Notes under the pieces: model-generated
The model's input: only the letters and a program-made list of their open reading frames with translations
Databases searched by the model: none
What the model was told of the DNA's origin: nothing
From: CAYXAA01 sp964462985
GTDB lineage: Bacteria; Pseudomonadota; Alphaproteobacteria; Rhizobiales; Stappiaceae
Reading direction: 5' to 3'
NCBI GenBank assembly: GCA_964462985.1
Contig: CAYXAA010000019.1
Location: 17,990-81,989, forward strand
DNA: 64,000 nt
Shown: in pieces, positions 55,846 to 64,000 of the stretch
Layout of the letters: the number at the start of each line of letters is the position of its first letter
Position numbering within the stretch: the first letter of the stretch is position 1
Made by a program: the position numbers and the translations under genes

Positions 55846-57063
55846 TTAGGCGTCGTAGCGCTGGAACACCAGCGACGCGTTGGTGCCGCCGAAGCCGAAG
55901 CCGTTTGAAAGCACGCAATTGACGCCGGCATGGTCGATCCGTTCGCGGACGATCGGCAAATCGGCGAAGTCTGGATCGATCTCGTCTATGTGCGCAGATG
56001 GTGCAATGAAATCACCCTGCATCATCAAGATGGAATAGATCGCTTCGTGCACGCCCGCCGCGCCGAGCGAATGCCCTGAAAGCGATTTGGTAGCCGAGAT
56101 TCTTGGAATGCGATCGCCGAACACTGCACGAATCGCCTCGACCTCCTTGAGGTCGCCAACCGGGGTCGATGTGGCGTGAGGATTGATGTAGTCGACCGGC
56201 TCCTTGACGGTGGATAACGCAAGCTTCATGCAGCGTTCTGCCCCTTCGCCAGAGGGGGCCACCATATCATAGCCGTCGGACGTCGCCCCGTAACCAACAA
56301 TCTCCGCATAGATGCGTGCGCCACGAGCCTTGGCGCGCTCGAGATCTTCCAAGACCAGCACGCCAGCACCGCCTGCGATGACGAAGCCATCGCGATTCTT
56401 GTCATAGGGCCGAGAGGCGACCGCCGGGGTGTCGTTATACTTTGACGACATCGCACCCATGGCGTCGAACAAATCCGACAGTGTCCAGTCGAGCTCCTCA
56501 CCACCCCCAGCGAAAATAACGTCCTGTTTGCCCCATTGGATCAGTTCGGCGGCATGGCCGATGCATATGTTGGTCGTGGCGCAGGCGGCTGAGATCGAGT
56601 AATTGACACCGTGGATCTTGAATGGAGTTGCAAGCGTCGCTGAGTTTGTCGAGCTCATTGCCTTGGGAACGGCGGTAGGTCCGATCCGTCTTGGACCTTT
56701 GTCGCGCGTGATATCAGCGGCCTCTACGATCGCCCGGGTCGAAGGTCCGCCGGAGCCCATGATGATTCCGGTGCGTTCGTGAGAGACCTCGTTGTCCTCG
56801 AGCCCACTGTCTGCGATCGCCTGTTGCATGGCGATGTAGTTCCAGGCGGCACCGGCGCCCATAAAGCGAGTCGTGCGGCGATCTAGCACCTCGAAAGGAT
56901 CGATTGAGGGCGCTCCATGAACCTGGCAGCGAAAGCCAAGTCTGGCGTAATCCTCCGCGCGGCCGATACCGGAGCGGCCTTCGCGCAGGCTTGCCATTAC
57001 CTCTTGGGTCGAGCCACCGATCGACGACACGATGCCCATGCCGGTCACTACCACCCGCCTCAT
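55846..57063 (-). CDS. fabB: Beta-ketoacyl-ACP synthase I
   Basis: This condensing enzyme is essential for unsaturated fatty acid elongation. It is 405 aa. The Cys-His-His triad is in NYSISAACATTNICIG, NPHATSTPVGD and LSGHSLGAAGVHEAIYS. The N terminus MRRVVVTGMGIVSSIG is standard, as is NGFGFGGTNASLVF near the end. It lies between fabA and fabI. Confidence 0.97.
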   Translation of the reverse strand: MRRVVVTGMGIVSSIGGSTQEVMASLREGRSGIGRAEDYARLGFRCQVHGAPSIDPFEVLDRRTTRFMGAGAAWNYIAMQQAIADSGLEDNEVSHERTGIIMGSGGPSTRAIVEAADITRDKGPRRIGPTAVPKAMSSTNSATLATPFKIHGVNYSISAACATTNICIGHAAELIQWGKQDVIFAGGGEELDWTLSDLFDAMGAMSSKYNDTPAVASRPYDKNRDGFVIAGGAGVLVLEDLERAKARGARIYAEIVGYGATSDGYDMVAPSGEGAERCMKLALSTVKEPVDYINPHATSTPVGDLKEVEAIRAVFGDRIPRISATKSLSGHSLGAAGVHEAIYSILMMQGDFIAPSAHIDEIDPDFADLPIVRERIDHAGVNCVLSNGFGFGGTNASLVFQRYDA

Positions 57064-57176
57064 TGCGGTCTCCCGTCTGTCAGATACGGTCGGGCCAGCC
57101 GCCCGCTGATATCCTGCCTATCGTTATGCTGCTCTCGATCCGGCGTCGCCCGCTTGGTAAGCGAAGGACATTGTCC

Positions 57177-57683
57177 TTAGGACTGGAACAGTCCGACCCG
57201 CAAGTCGCTCGCCTTGTATATGGTCTCGCCGTCTGCCTTCAACCATCCGTCGGCGATTCCGAGTACCAGCTTGGAGCGCATGACGCGCTTGAAATCGACA
57301 CCGTATTCAACGCGGCGCACGTTCGGCGTGACCATGCCGGAAAATTTGACCTCGCCGACCGATAGTGCGCGGCCGCGACCAGGCTCGCCAAGCCAGCCAA
57401 GGAAAAAGCCGGTCATCTGCCACAAGGCGTCGAGACCAAGGCAGCCGGGCATCACGGGGTCGCCGTGGAAATGACAGGAAAAGAACCAGAGGTCGGGTTT
57501 GATATCGAGTTCGGCACGTACCCCGCCCTTGCCATTTGCTCCGCCGGATTCGGAGATCTCGGTGATGCGATCAAACATCAGCATGGGCGGCAGCGGCAGC
57601 TGCGCATTTCCGGGACCGAACAGCTCGCCGCGACCGCAGGCCAGCAGCTCCTCATATTCGTAGCTCGAGCGCCGCTCTTCCAT
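57177..57683 (-). CDS. fabA: 3-hydroxydecanoyl-ACP dehydratase/isomerase
   Basis: This bifunctional enzyme introduces the cis double bond in unsaturated fatty acid synthesis. It is 168 aa. The active-site His is in FFSCHFHGDPVMPGCLGLDALWQMTGFFLGWLG and the family Asp in the second part; YEELLACGRGELFGPGNAQLPLPPMLM is the N terminus. The fabA-fabB pair is the known anaerobic unsaturation route. Divergent from irr with 318 bp between. Confidence 0.97.
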   Translation of the reverse strand: MEERRSSYEYEELLACGRGELFGPGNAQLPLPPMLMFDRITEISESGGANGKGGVRAELDIKPDLWFFSCHFHGDPVMPGCLGLDALWQMTGFFLGWLGEPGRGRALSVGEVKFSGMVTPNVRRVEYGVDFKRVMRSKLVLGIADGWLKADGETIYKASDLRVGLFQS

Positions 57684-58001
57684 TCCGTTCCCGCAACTCC
57701 TGTTTCGCCTTACCCGCTGGGCTCATGCCGGCCCATGCTAGTTCGCGCTTTCCTAACACACGGTCTCACGCTTCGAAAGGCCGGGATCGAACGCTATCAG
57801 AATTGTCTTTGCGACCGACTGCCGCCGCGTTCTGTTGCCAGCAGGTCACAGAAGCCCTATCGTCGTATAGAAAAAATCGTCTGCGATATAGAAGGGTTGG
57901 CGAGCGTCCTTGCGTTTTGCATGCGCTTCATGGCAATACACGCCATGTGTGCTTCCGGTCGCGGAAACGGGAACAACGGACGACGTCCGGAGAGGACCGA
58001 C
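57684..58001. other. Divergent intergenic region fabA / irr
   Basis: This 318-bp stretch should contain the promoters of fabA and irr. The frame leading into irr stays open through most of it but shows no conserved residues. I found no clear iron-control element by eye. Confidence 0.4.
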
Positions 58002-58442
58002 TTGCAATTGACAACGGCGATAACACCGGGCTCGAACGAGCGGCACGATGTCAGACGGATGCTTCGCGAGTCTGGTCTGCGTCCGACTCGCCAGCGCGTT
58101 GCGCTTGCCGAGATCCTGTTCTCTAAGGGCAATCGCCACGTCTCGGCCGAGGTGCTGCACGAGGAAGCCGAGGCGGCTCAGGTTCCGGTGTCGCTAGCCA
58201 CTGTTTACAACACGCTGCACCAGTTCACAGAGGCGGGCCTTTTGCGAGAGGTCGCCGTAGAGGGTACCAAGACCTATTTCGACACCAATACTGACGAGCA
58301 CCACCATTTCTTCATTGAAGGAGAAAACCGAGTGGTCGACATTCCCGGCGAGGGCGTGAGCCTGGCAGCACTGCCGCCGGCGCCCGAGGGCATGGAAATT
58401 GTGCGTGTCGAAGTGGTTGTCCGCGTGCGCCGCAAGCGGTGA
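58002..58442 (+). CDS. irr: Iron response regulator Irr (Fur superfamily)
   Basis: This is a 146-aa Fur-type regulator. The winged helix covers about residues 15-85 (MLRESGLRPTRQRVALAEILFSKGNRHVSAEVLHEEA, VSLATVYNTLHQFTEAGLLREVAVEGTKTYFDTN), and HHHFF (DEHHHFFIEGENRVVDIP) is the metal/haem motif of Irr proteins. Irr couples iron and haem status to gene control. The start is unclear: TTG at 58002 has GGAGAGG upstream, while an ATG at 57945 would add 19 residues. Position divergent to fabA is conserved in alphaproteobacteria. Confidence 0.9.
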   Translation: MQLTTAITPGSNERHDVRRMLRESGLRPTRQRVALAEILFSKGNRHVSAEVLHEEAEAAQVPVSLATVYNTLHQFTEAGLLREVAVEGTKTYFDTNTDEHHHFFIEGENRVVDIPGEGVSLAALPPAPEGMEIVRVEVVVRVRRKR

Positions 58443-58493
58443 TGACCCGCCTTCAGGATTGCAATTAAAAGTTGCGCGCCGCCCTGTTCAAGG

Positions 58494-59261
58494 CTAGGCT
58501 CGGCGTGTCGTATTCTCGCTGCTCTTGCAAAGATCGGCGATGATGCAGCGTTCGCAGGACGGTTTCCGCGCCTTGCAAACGTAGCGCCCATGCAGGATCA
58601 GCCAATGGTGAGCATGGCGGCGAAACTCAACCGGAACCGCCTTTTCAAGTTTCCGTTCTACCTCCAGAGGTGTCCGACCGGGAGCCAGCCCGAGCCTATT
58701 ACCCAATCGGAAGATATGCGTGTCGACGGCGATGGTCGGTTCGCCGAAGGCCGTGTTCAGTACCACATTGGCGGTTTTGCGACCGACGCCAGGCAGTCGC
58801 TCCAGCGCTTCCCGATCGCGAGGCACTTCACCGCCGTACTCGCGAAGCAGGATCTCCGATAACGCAATAACGTTCTTCGCCTTGTTTCGGTAAAGCCCGA
58901 TCGTCCGAATTTCTTCGCGGAGCCGCTCCTCGCCGAGAGCCAGCATCTTCTCGGGGGTATTAGCGATTGAGAACAGCCGCCGAGTCGCTTTGTTGACGCC
59001 AACGTCTGTGGCCTGAGCCGACAGAACGACGGCGATCAGTAGCGTATACGCGTTGACATAGTCGAGTTCGCCCTTCGGGTCCGGATTGGCGTCTTGGAAC
59101 CGGCAAAATATGGCTTTAATCTCCGCAGGCGAATAACGGATCGCCTTTCGGTGAGGCGATGATTTCGCCGGCGCGCTACGCTTGGCAGACCTGTTTGAGA
59201 CTGCGTCCGTGACGTCGGTCAGGGTTTCGATGTTGGCGTGTTTCAGCTTCGCTTCTGTCAT
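58494..59261 (-). CDS. nth: Endonuclease III
   Basis: This bifunctional DNA glycosylase/AP lyase removes oxidised pyrimidines. It is 255 aa from the ATG at 59261. Helix-hairpin-helix motif with catalytic Lys: LERLPGVGRKTANVVLNTAF; catalytic Asp in AVDTHIFRLGNRLG; a [4Fe-4S] cluster motif C-x6-C-x2-C-x5-C in VCKARKPSCERCIIADLCKS. It has an N-terminal extension of about 35 basic residues. Divergent from the DUF2244 gene. Confidence 0.96.
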   Translation of the reverse strand: MTEAKLKHANIETLTDVTDAVSNRSAKRSAPAKSSPHRKAIRYSPAEIKAIFCRFQDANPDPKGELDYVNAYTLLIAVVLSAQATDVGVNKATRRLFSIANTPEKMLALGEERLREEIRTIGLYRNKAKNVIALSEILLREYGGEVPRDREALERLPGVGRKTANVVLNTAFGEPTIAVDTHIFRLGNRLGLAPGRTPLEVERKLEKAVPVEFRRHAHHWLILHGRYVCKARKPSCERCIIADLCKSSENTTRRA

Positions 59262-59283
59262 TCCATCTCTATACTGATGGGTT

Positions 59284-59829
59284 ATGATCGACGGCAATTC
59301 CAAACTGGCTGATCCACGGTCACCGGGCGTGGAACATCCCGCCGCAGATGACCGCGACCGCCCCTTCTTCAGGGCGATCCTGACACCACATCGGTCGCTG
59401 GGGCGCAACGGTTTCGTCGTTCTGATGGCGATCCTCGCTGGCGTCGGCTTTGGCACAGGGATCGTCTTTCTGGCTCTCGGTGCCTGGCCGGTTTTCGGAT
59501 TTCTTGGTCTCGATGTCCTGCTCGTCTATCTCGCCTTTCGCTGGAACTACCTAGGTGCCCGTGCATTTGAGGAAGTTCAGGTGTCTGCGACGGAAATCGC
59601 CGTGCGGAAGGTGAGCCACCGCGGCAAAGTGCAGGAGCATCGGTTCAATCCGTTTTGGGCGAAACTCGCGATCGTTCGTGTCGAGGACGAGAATGTGGCC
59701 CGTATTACGCTCTCCGCACGCGGAACTGCCGTCGATATCGGTGGCTTCCTCAATCCTGACGACCGGACCAGTTTCGCGGGAGCACTTCAGGCCGCTATGG
59801 CGGCCGCTAAGGCAGGTGGCGCCGTTTAG
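59284..59829 (+). CDS. DUF2244 domain membrane protein
   Basis: The 181-aa protein has two transmembrane helices (GFVVLMAILAGVGFGTGIVFLALGAWPVFGFLGLDVLLVYLAFRWNY, about residues 42-90) followed by a soluble part (FEEVQVSATEIAVRKVSHRGKVQEHRFNPFWAKLAI). This matches DUF2244, a family of integral membrane proteins of unknown role common next to nth in alphaproteobacteria. It starts 22 bp from nth on the other strand. Confidence 0.88.
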   Translation: MIDGNSKLADPRSPGVEHPAADDRDRPFFRAILTPHRSLGRNGFVVLMAILAGVGFGTGIVFLALGAWPVFGFLGLDVLLVYLAFRWNYLGARAFEEVQVSATEIAVRKVSHRGKVQEHRFNPFWAKLAIVRVEDENVARITLSARGTAVDIGGFLNPDDRTSFAGALQAAMAAAKAGGAV

Positions 59830-59973
59830 CGCACCATGACCGGACGTAACGATCCCAACATTCTGAGCCCGTTTGGCGGACATGCCCGCTTTTCGATTTT
59901 CAGCAGCCCACGCCTTGAAAAACGACTGAGCGGCGCCCACCTGTCAAAGGTCAGTTAAGACAAGGGAGCGACG

Positions 59974-60378
59974 ATGACAAGTTGTTCGGCAATCAAACCC
60001 GGCTGGAGCCCCATGACCATCGGCTTGATGGTTCTCGGCTTCATCGTATTTTGGCCGCTCGGCTTGGCCATGCTTGCCTACATCCTTTGGGGCGATCGGT
60101 TTCACGATATGGCCCGAGATGCCCGGGCGCAGTGGCGGTCAAGCCCGATCCGCACGGCGATGGAGGGATCGGCAATGGGCCGAACCGGCAATGTGGCGTT
60201 TGACGAATACCGGGAAAAGGAACTGAAGCGACTCGAAGACGAGCGCGCCAAGCTCGACACGATGCGGGCCGAATTCGACGATTTCTTGCGTGAACTGCGG
60301 CGCGCGCGCGATCAAGAGGAGTTCGACCGCTTTATGGCGAATCGCGGTCGCCGGGGGACAGTTGCTCCCGAGGCCTGA
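59974..60378 (+). CDS. DUF2852 domain protein
   Basis: The 134-aa product has one hydrophobic segment (TIGLMVLGFIVFWPLGLAMLAYILWGDRF, about residues 15-43) and a C-terminal coiled-coil region with AFDEYREKELKRLEDERAKLDTMRAEFDDFLRELRRARDQEEFDRFMANR, the DUF2852 signature. Function unknown. It follows the DUF2244 gene by 144 bp on the same strand. Confidence 0.88.
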   Translation: MTSCSAIKPGWSPMTIGLMVLGFIVFWPLGLAMLAYILWGDRFHDMARDARAQWRSSPIRTAMEGSAMGRTGNVAFDEYREKELKRLEDERAKLDTMRAEFDDFLRELRRARDQEEFDRFMANRGRRGTVAPEA

Positions 60379-60419
60379 TCGAATTCGCCATCTTGGAGGC
60401 GTGTCGCGCCACGCAATCG

Positions 60420-60446
60420 AAAGCCACGGTTTCAAACCGTGGCTTT
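60420..60446. terminator. Bidirectional terminator between the DUF2852 gene and secB
   Basis: AAAGCCACGGTTT, one base, AAACCGTGGCTTT: a perfect 13-bp inverted repeat with T/A tracts on both sides, placed between two convergent genes. Confidence 0.85.
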
Positions 60447-60469
60447 TCTTATGTCAGTCTTGAATGTGC

Positions 60470-60952
60470 TCAATTCGGTTTGCTGGCGGCCTGATCGTTG
60501 GCCGCAGCGGCGCTCTGCTGCGCCATGTTCTGACGGTACAGTGCCGCAAAGTCGATCGGATCGAGCATCAGCGGCGGGAACCCGCCATTGCGCGACGTGT
60601 CGGCCAGAATGTTGCGTGCAAATGGGAAGAGCATCCGCGGGCACTCAATCATCACGAACGGATGCAGGTGTTCTTTCGGAATACCGGTGATGTGGAATAG
60701 GCCGGCATAGACGAGTTCGATCGCGAACAAGGTTAGGGTCGAGTTTGCGGCCTTGGCCGTCAACGTTAGGGTAATGTCGTACTGATCGTTTCCGAGCGGC
60801 CTGGCACCGACGTTGACGTTGATGTCGAGTTTCGGCTGCTCCTGAGGCTGCAGCGATTGTGGGGCGTTTGGATTCTCGAAGGACAAGTCTTTGATGTACT
60901 GCGCGAGAATTCGCATCCCCGGAGCTGTTTCGGCATCATTGGTGTCGGTCAT
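60470..60952 (-). CDS. secB: Protein-export chaperone SecB
   Basis: This tetrameric chaperone keeps preproteins unfolded for SecA. It is 160 aa from the ATG at 60952. Family segments: ILAQYIKDLSFENPNAP, PKLDINVNVGARPLGNDQYDITLTLTAKA, AGLFHITGIPKEHLHPFVMIECPRMLFPFARNILADTSRNGGFPPLMLDPIDFAALY. A short alanine-rich tail follows. Confidence 0.97.
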   Translation of the reverse strand: MTDTNDAETAPGMRILAQYIKDLSFENPNAPQSLQPQEQPKLDINVNVGARPLGNDQYDITLTLTAKAANSTLTLFAIELVYAGLFHITGIPKEHLHPFVMIECPRMLFPFARNILADTSRNGGFPPLMLDPIDFAALYRQNMAQQSAAAANDQAASKPN

Positions 60953-61259
60953 CGTGTTTCGTCCCGCCTGGATCAGCAGATCCATAATCCCTGCGGACTA
61001 CGGATCCAACGCTGATCGATATTAAACTGATAGAGCAAGAAACTTGTCGCTCGGGTGCAGCATGCTCCATGTGTTGCTCGAGCGGCGCCCAACGGGATCG
61101 CCGAAGCTCTCCCGGAGCCGCCAACCGGTTGGCAGCAAGAACCGGATACTCGCCGCTGGCTAGCACGCGGCTGGATTGCGCACAAGCGGTGTTCCACGAC
61201 TGGCGGGGCGACAACTTACCCGCTACGACAGTGCATTGGTGCGATCTTCGGAACCAACT
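60953..61259. other. Divergent intergenic region secB / actS
   Basis: This 307-bp gap holds the promoters of secB and the sensor kinase. I see no recognisable operator or gene; the sensor frame is open from 61176 but without conservation before 61260. Confidence 0.4.
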
Positions 61260-62648
61260 ATGCTCGAATCGGTCGATCACGACCTGCGGCTGTCTCATCG
61301 CCGGCTGAAGCTGGATACGCTCGTACGCTTGCGCTGGCTGGCCGTTGCTGGACAGACCGCTGCGGTCCTTTTCGTCTACTTTGTACTCGGCTTTCCATTG
61401 CCGATCGGCCTCTGCTTCGCGCTGGTGGCATTGTCAGCGTGGCTCAATGTTTTTCTCAAGATCCGCTCGCCGGCGACCCGTCGCTTGTCCGAGCGCTCTG
61501 CGGCCATCCAGCTTGGCTACGATTTGCTCCAGATGGGCGGATTGCTTTACCTCACCGGTGGACTGGGCAATCCCTTCGCCTTTCTGCTGCTGGCGCCGGT
61601 CATGGTGTCGGCGACTGGACTGGCGGCATATGAAACAGTGCTGCTTGGTGGGCTTGCCACGCTGATCGCTAGTGCCGTGGCTGTCTTCCATCTGCCCCTT
61701 CCCTGGCCTGAGGGGGAGATCTTTGTTCTCCCCGCCGTCTATTCGGCGGGTGTGTGGACGGCGTTGGTCTGTTCGCTTGCTTTCATGGCCGTCTATGCGT
61801 TCCGGGTCGCCGAGGAGGCACGGCAGCTTGCTGACGCGCTTGCGGCCAGCGAACTTGTTCTGGCGCGCGAGCAACATCTCAATGCACTCGATGGTCTGGC
61901 TGCTGCCGCCGCCCACGAGCTTGGCACACCGCTGGCCACGATCTTTCTAACCGCCAAGGAGCTTGTCGGCGAGTTTCCCGAGAATGACCCCCACCGTGAA
62001 GACATCGCTCTGATCCGCTCGCAGGCCGAGCGCTGTCGCGACATACTGCGCAAGCTGTCTTCCTTGTCAAACGAAGGTGATCTTCATTTCCGTCGCATGC
62101 CCTTTACTCAGTTGATCGAGGAGGTGGTGGCGCCGAACCGCGACTTTGGCGTCGAGATTCGGATTGATATGCAAGGCGAGGGCAGTGAACCAGTTGGCGT
62201 GCGCAATCCGGCAATTCTTTACGGTCTTGGCAACCTTCTCGAGAACGCGGTCGACTTTGCCTCGTCGGTCGTGACGGTCGAAGGACGATGGGATGCGTCT
62301 ACCGTTCGAATCCGGATTGCCGACGATGGCCCCGGCTTCGCCGCTGACGTCATCACGCGCCTAGGCGAGCCCTATGTCACTGCCCGGAGCCGTGGCCGCG
62401 ATCGCGACAGCCGCCAGGAACAAGCTGCCGGCGGCCTGGGCCTTGGCTTCTTTATTGCCAAGACGCTGCTTGAGCGAACCGGCGCCAGGTTGCAGCTCGA
62501 CAACAGGCGCCAGCCGGAGCACGGCGCGGTGGTGACTGTGTCTTGGCCGAGAACAGCCATGGAGGAAGATCGGCAGGGCGGCGCCGAACGCGGACGCACC
62601 TCCTCCGCAATTGCCGGGGGTTTGCTGGACGGGCGCGGCTCACTATAA
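61260..62648 (+). CDS. actS: Redox sensor histidine kinase ActS/RegB/PrrB type
   Basis: The 462-aa membrane kinase has six hydrophobic segments in the first 190 residues, with the quinone-sensing loop motif GGLGNPFAFLL (about residue 104). The H-box is AAAHELGTPLATIFLTAKEL (phosphorylatable His about residue 220). The redox-active Cys is in QAERCRDILRKL, as in RegB. N, G1 and G2 boxes: LLENAVDF, IADDGPGFA and GGLGLGFFIAK. It should autophosphorylate under low oxygen and pass phosphate to the ActR product 42 bp downstream. Confidence 0.93.
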   Translation: MLESVDHDLRLSHRRLKLDTLVRLRWLAVAGQTAAVLFVYFVLGFPLPIGLCFALVALSAWLNVFLKIRSPATRRLSERSAAIQLGYDLLQMGGLLYLTGGLGNPFAFLLLAPVMVSATGLAAYETVLLGGLATLIASAVAVFHLPLPWPEGEIFVLPAVYSAGVWTALVCSLAFMAVYAFRVAEEARQLADALAASELVLAREQHLNALDGLAAAAAHELGTPLATIFLTAKELVGEFPENDPHREDIALIRSQAERCRDILRKLSSLSNEGDLHFRRMPFTQLIEEVVAPNRDFGVEIRIDMQGEGSEPVGVRNPAILYGLGNLLENAVDFASSVVTVEGRWDASTVRIRIADDGPGFAADVITRLGEPYVTARSRGRDRDSRQEQAAGGLGLGFFIAKTLLERTGARLQLDNRRQPEHGAVVTVSWPRTAMEEDRQGGAERGRTSSAIAGGLLDGRGSL

Positions 62649-62689
62649 CGATTTTTGATGAATGGCTGGGAAGATAGGCGGATTATGTC

Positions 62690-63247
62690 ATGAGCGATCA
62701 GCTGCAGCTTGATGCGTCGATTGAAGACCGCCGATTGCTCGTCGTCGACGACGATCGGGCCTTTCAGCAACGCCTCGCCCGCGCCATGGAAAAGCGTGGC
62801 TTCGAGGCTGACACCGCCGACAGTGTTCAGGAGGCGCTGGCAAAGATCGACACCGCACCACCCGCATTCGCCGTGGTCGACATGCGACTGGAAGACGGCA
62901 ATGGGCTCGATGTGGTGGAAGCCATTCGCGTCCGGCGGCCAGACGCCAGGGTCGTGATCCTCACGGGATACGGCAATATTGCCACCGCGGTAACGGCCGT
63001 GAAACTCGGGGCGGTCGACTACTTATCGAAGCCGGCCGACGCCGACGACGTCTTCGCGGCATTGACTCGCAGCGGGGATGAGAAGGCCTCGCCGCCCGAG
63101 AATCCGATGTCGGCTGACCGGGTGCGTTGGGAACACATCCAGCGAGTCTATGAAATGTGCGACCGCAACGTCTCGGAGACGGCGCGCCGGCTGAATATGC
63201 ACCGCCGGACGCTGCAGCGAATTCTCGCAAAGCGCGCGCCCCGATGA
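62690..63247 (+). CDS. actR: Redox response regulator ActR/RegA/PrrA type
   Basis: The 185-aa regulator has a receiver domain (LLVVDDDRAFQQRLARAMEKRGFEAD; phospho-acceptor Asp in AVVDMRLEDGNGLDV; Lys in YLSKPADADDV) and a C-terminal Fis-type HTH (HIQRVYEMCDRNVSETARRLNMHRRTLQRILAKRAPR) almost identical to RegA/PrrA/ActR. It controls redox-responsive energy genes in alphaproteobacteria. Partner of the upstream sensor kinase. Confidence 0.95.
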   Translation: MSDQLQLDASIEDRRLLVVDDDRAFQQRLARAMEKRGFEADTADSVQEALAKIDTAPPAFAVVDMRLEDGNGLDVVEAIRVRRPDARVVILTGYGNIATAVTAVKLGAVDYLSKPADADDVFAALTRSGDEKASPPENPMSADRVRWEHIQRVYEMCDRNVSETARRLNMHRRTLQRILAKRAPR

Positions 63248-63373
63248 ACGGACATCAGCGATCCGTGACTTCGACTTTGGAAGCGCTCGGATTTTTTGAC
63301 GATGCCAATCGAGGATCTATCCACAAGCGCTGGATGACCGAATCGTACAGCTGGCGGCAGAATCAACAGTGTC

Positions 63374-63865
63374 TCAGATTCCGCCAAAAAGTGTACGCAC
63401 GTCTGGGTCTAGGGCATCGTGAAGGCGATGTGCGGCCGCTTGCGCGAAGCGGAGCGTCACTGCCCTACGCCGCGCAGCAGCTAGCTTGTGCACGGGTGCT
63501 TCGCGCAGGATTTCCGCCGAAAAGCCGTCTGACAGGATCAATCCGGTCTCTTCAGGGAAGATTTCGTACGGGACGTCTGCATGAGTGGCAAAAAAGAAGC
63601 GATCACAGAAGAGCCGATAGTCCGGCCATTTGCGATCAGCGCGGAAATCGGCAATCGATGATTTGACCTCGATGATCCACAATTCTCCCTTGGGGCCGAG
63701 CGCCGCCAGATCGGCTCGACGACCAGATGCCAGGGTGAGTTCGCCGACACTGGAGTAGCCCATCTGGCGCAGCAGGCGTGCCACCCCGCGCCAGACCAGC
63801 AGAGCGGTTTCGGATTGGCGTCCATCGCTCAGCGGGTCGTCGAAGCGAATGCGGTTCGGCTGCAC
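63374..63865 (-). CDS. mmcB: MmcB family DNA repair protein
   Basis: This 163-aa nuclease-like protein belongs to the family of Caulobacter MmcB, which is needed for mitomycin C tolerance. PD-(D/E)XK-like features: RRADLAALGPKGELWIIEVKSSIADFRADRKWPDYRLFCDRFFFATHADVP. The start is a GTG with AGGAG upstream. An alphaproteobacterial LexA box occurs 84 bp upstream. Convergent with actR. Confidence 0.88.
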   Translation of the reverse strand: MQPNRIRFDDPLSDGRQSETALLVWRGVARLLRQMGYSSVGELTLASGRRADLAALGPKGELWIIEVKSSIADFRADRKWPDYRLFCDRFFFATHADVPYEIFPEETGLILSDGFSAEILREAPVHKLAAARRRAVTLRFAQAAAHRLHDALDPDVRTLFGGI

Positions 63866-63948
63866 CGTGGGTCTCCTGATCCTGTTCCAAGTCGTCGAGC
63901 CGATGTGAGCGACCCCACCGCCCTTTCGATTAGGAACTGGTGAAAATT

Positions 63949-63963
63949 GTTCCCGGTATGTTC
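63949..63963. promoter_or_regulatory. LexA box (SOS operator) upstream of mmcB
   Basis: GTTC-CCGGTAT-GTTC is an exact match to the alphaproteobacterial LexA consensus GTTC-N7-GTTC. It lies 84 bp before the mmcB start. mmcB is part of the LexA regulon in Caulobacter. It could also serve a gene beyond the right edge. Confidence 0.6.
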
Positions 63964-64000
63964 GACGATTTCGAGCCTTGCTGCAACAATGATGTAAAAA

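Overview
The window is a gene-dense, GC-rich, chromosomal segment of an alphaproteobacterium; I cannot fix the order. Supporting this are hemE next to an RP001/PpsR-type gene, the block hemE-hemJ-rho / mnmE-mnmG-rsmG-parA-parB, irr facing fabA-fabB-fabI, an ActS/ActR (RegB/RegA) pair, an MmcB-type repair protein, and sites matching CtrA (TTAA-N7-TTAA), CcrM (GANTC) and alphaproteobacterial LexA (GTTC-N7-GTTC). I saw no rRNA, tRNA, CRISPR array, insertion sequence or prophage.

Layout. 0-5 kb: a DUF4175/TIGR02302 membrane protein (cut by the window edge), lysA, an LptM-like lipoprotein, argH, a TlpA-like thioredoxin and a small YjfB-like protein. 5-8 kb: hbd, etfA, etfB. 8-15.5 kb: a rhomboid protease, an ECF41 sigma factor with a frameshifted partner gene and a matching promoter, a PduO-type cobalamin adenosyltransferase, a twin-TM protein, an SDR, a UbiH-type hydroxylase, tesB and a CobW GTPase. 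15.5-22 kb: a DD-carboxypeptidase, acs, an orphan TadG-like protein with a CtrA site upstream, and an HNH nuclease. 22-28 kb: ffh, chorismate mutase, rpsP, rimM, trmD, rplS and leuC, all on the minus strand. 28.5-36 kb: a PLP decarboxylase facing an ArsR regulator, yggS, leuS, lptE, holA.

36-49 kb is the chromosome maintenance core: parB, parA, rsmG, mnmG, mnmE, a thioredoxin-domain (DUF255) gene, a GNAT-like gene, rho, hemJ and hemE. It carries four parS sites (38.4, 40.6, 43.5 and 44.4 kb). The 428-bp gap between hemE and ppsR (48757-49184) is the best candidate for the chromosomal origin: it holds a perfect CtrA site, an IHF-like site, an AT-rich hairpin whose arms carry two GANTC sites, and further palindromes. 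Genes run away from it on both sides.

49-64 kb: ppsR, maf, aroE, coaE and dnaQ leave the origin on the plus strand. Then come a 2-hydroxyacid dehydrogenase, an SH3 protein, fabI-fabB-fabA with divergent irr, nth, DUF2244 and DUF2852 genes, secB, the redox system actS-actR, and mmcB with a LexA-type box upstream.

Most of the window is conserved core genome. The least ordinary parts are the oriC/parS architecture, the ECF41 locus with its broken partner gene, the ArsR/decarboxylase pair with three half-sites, and the isolated TadG-like gene under a CtrA motif.
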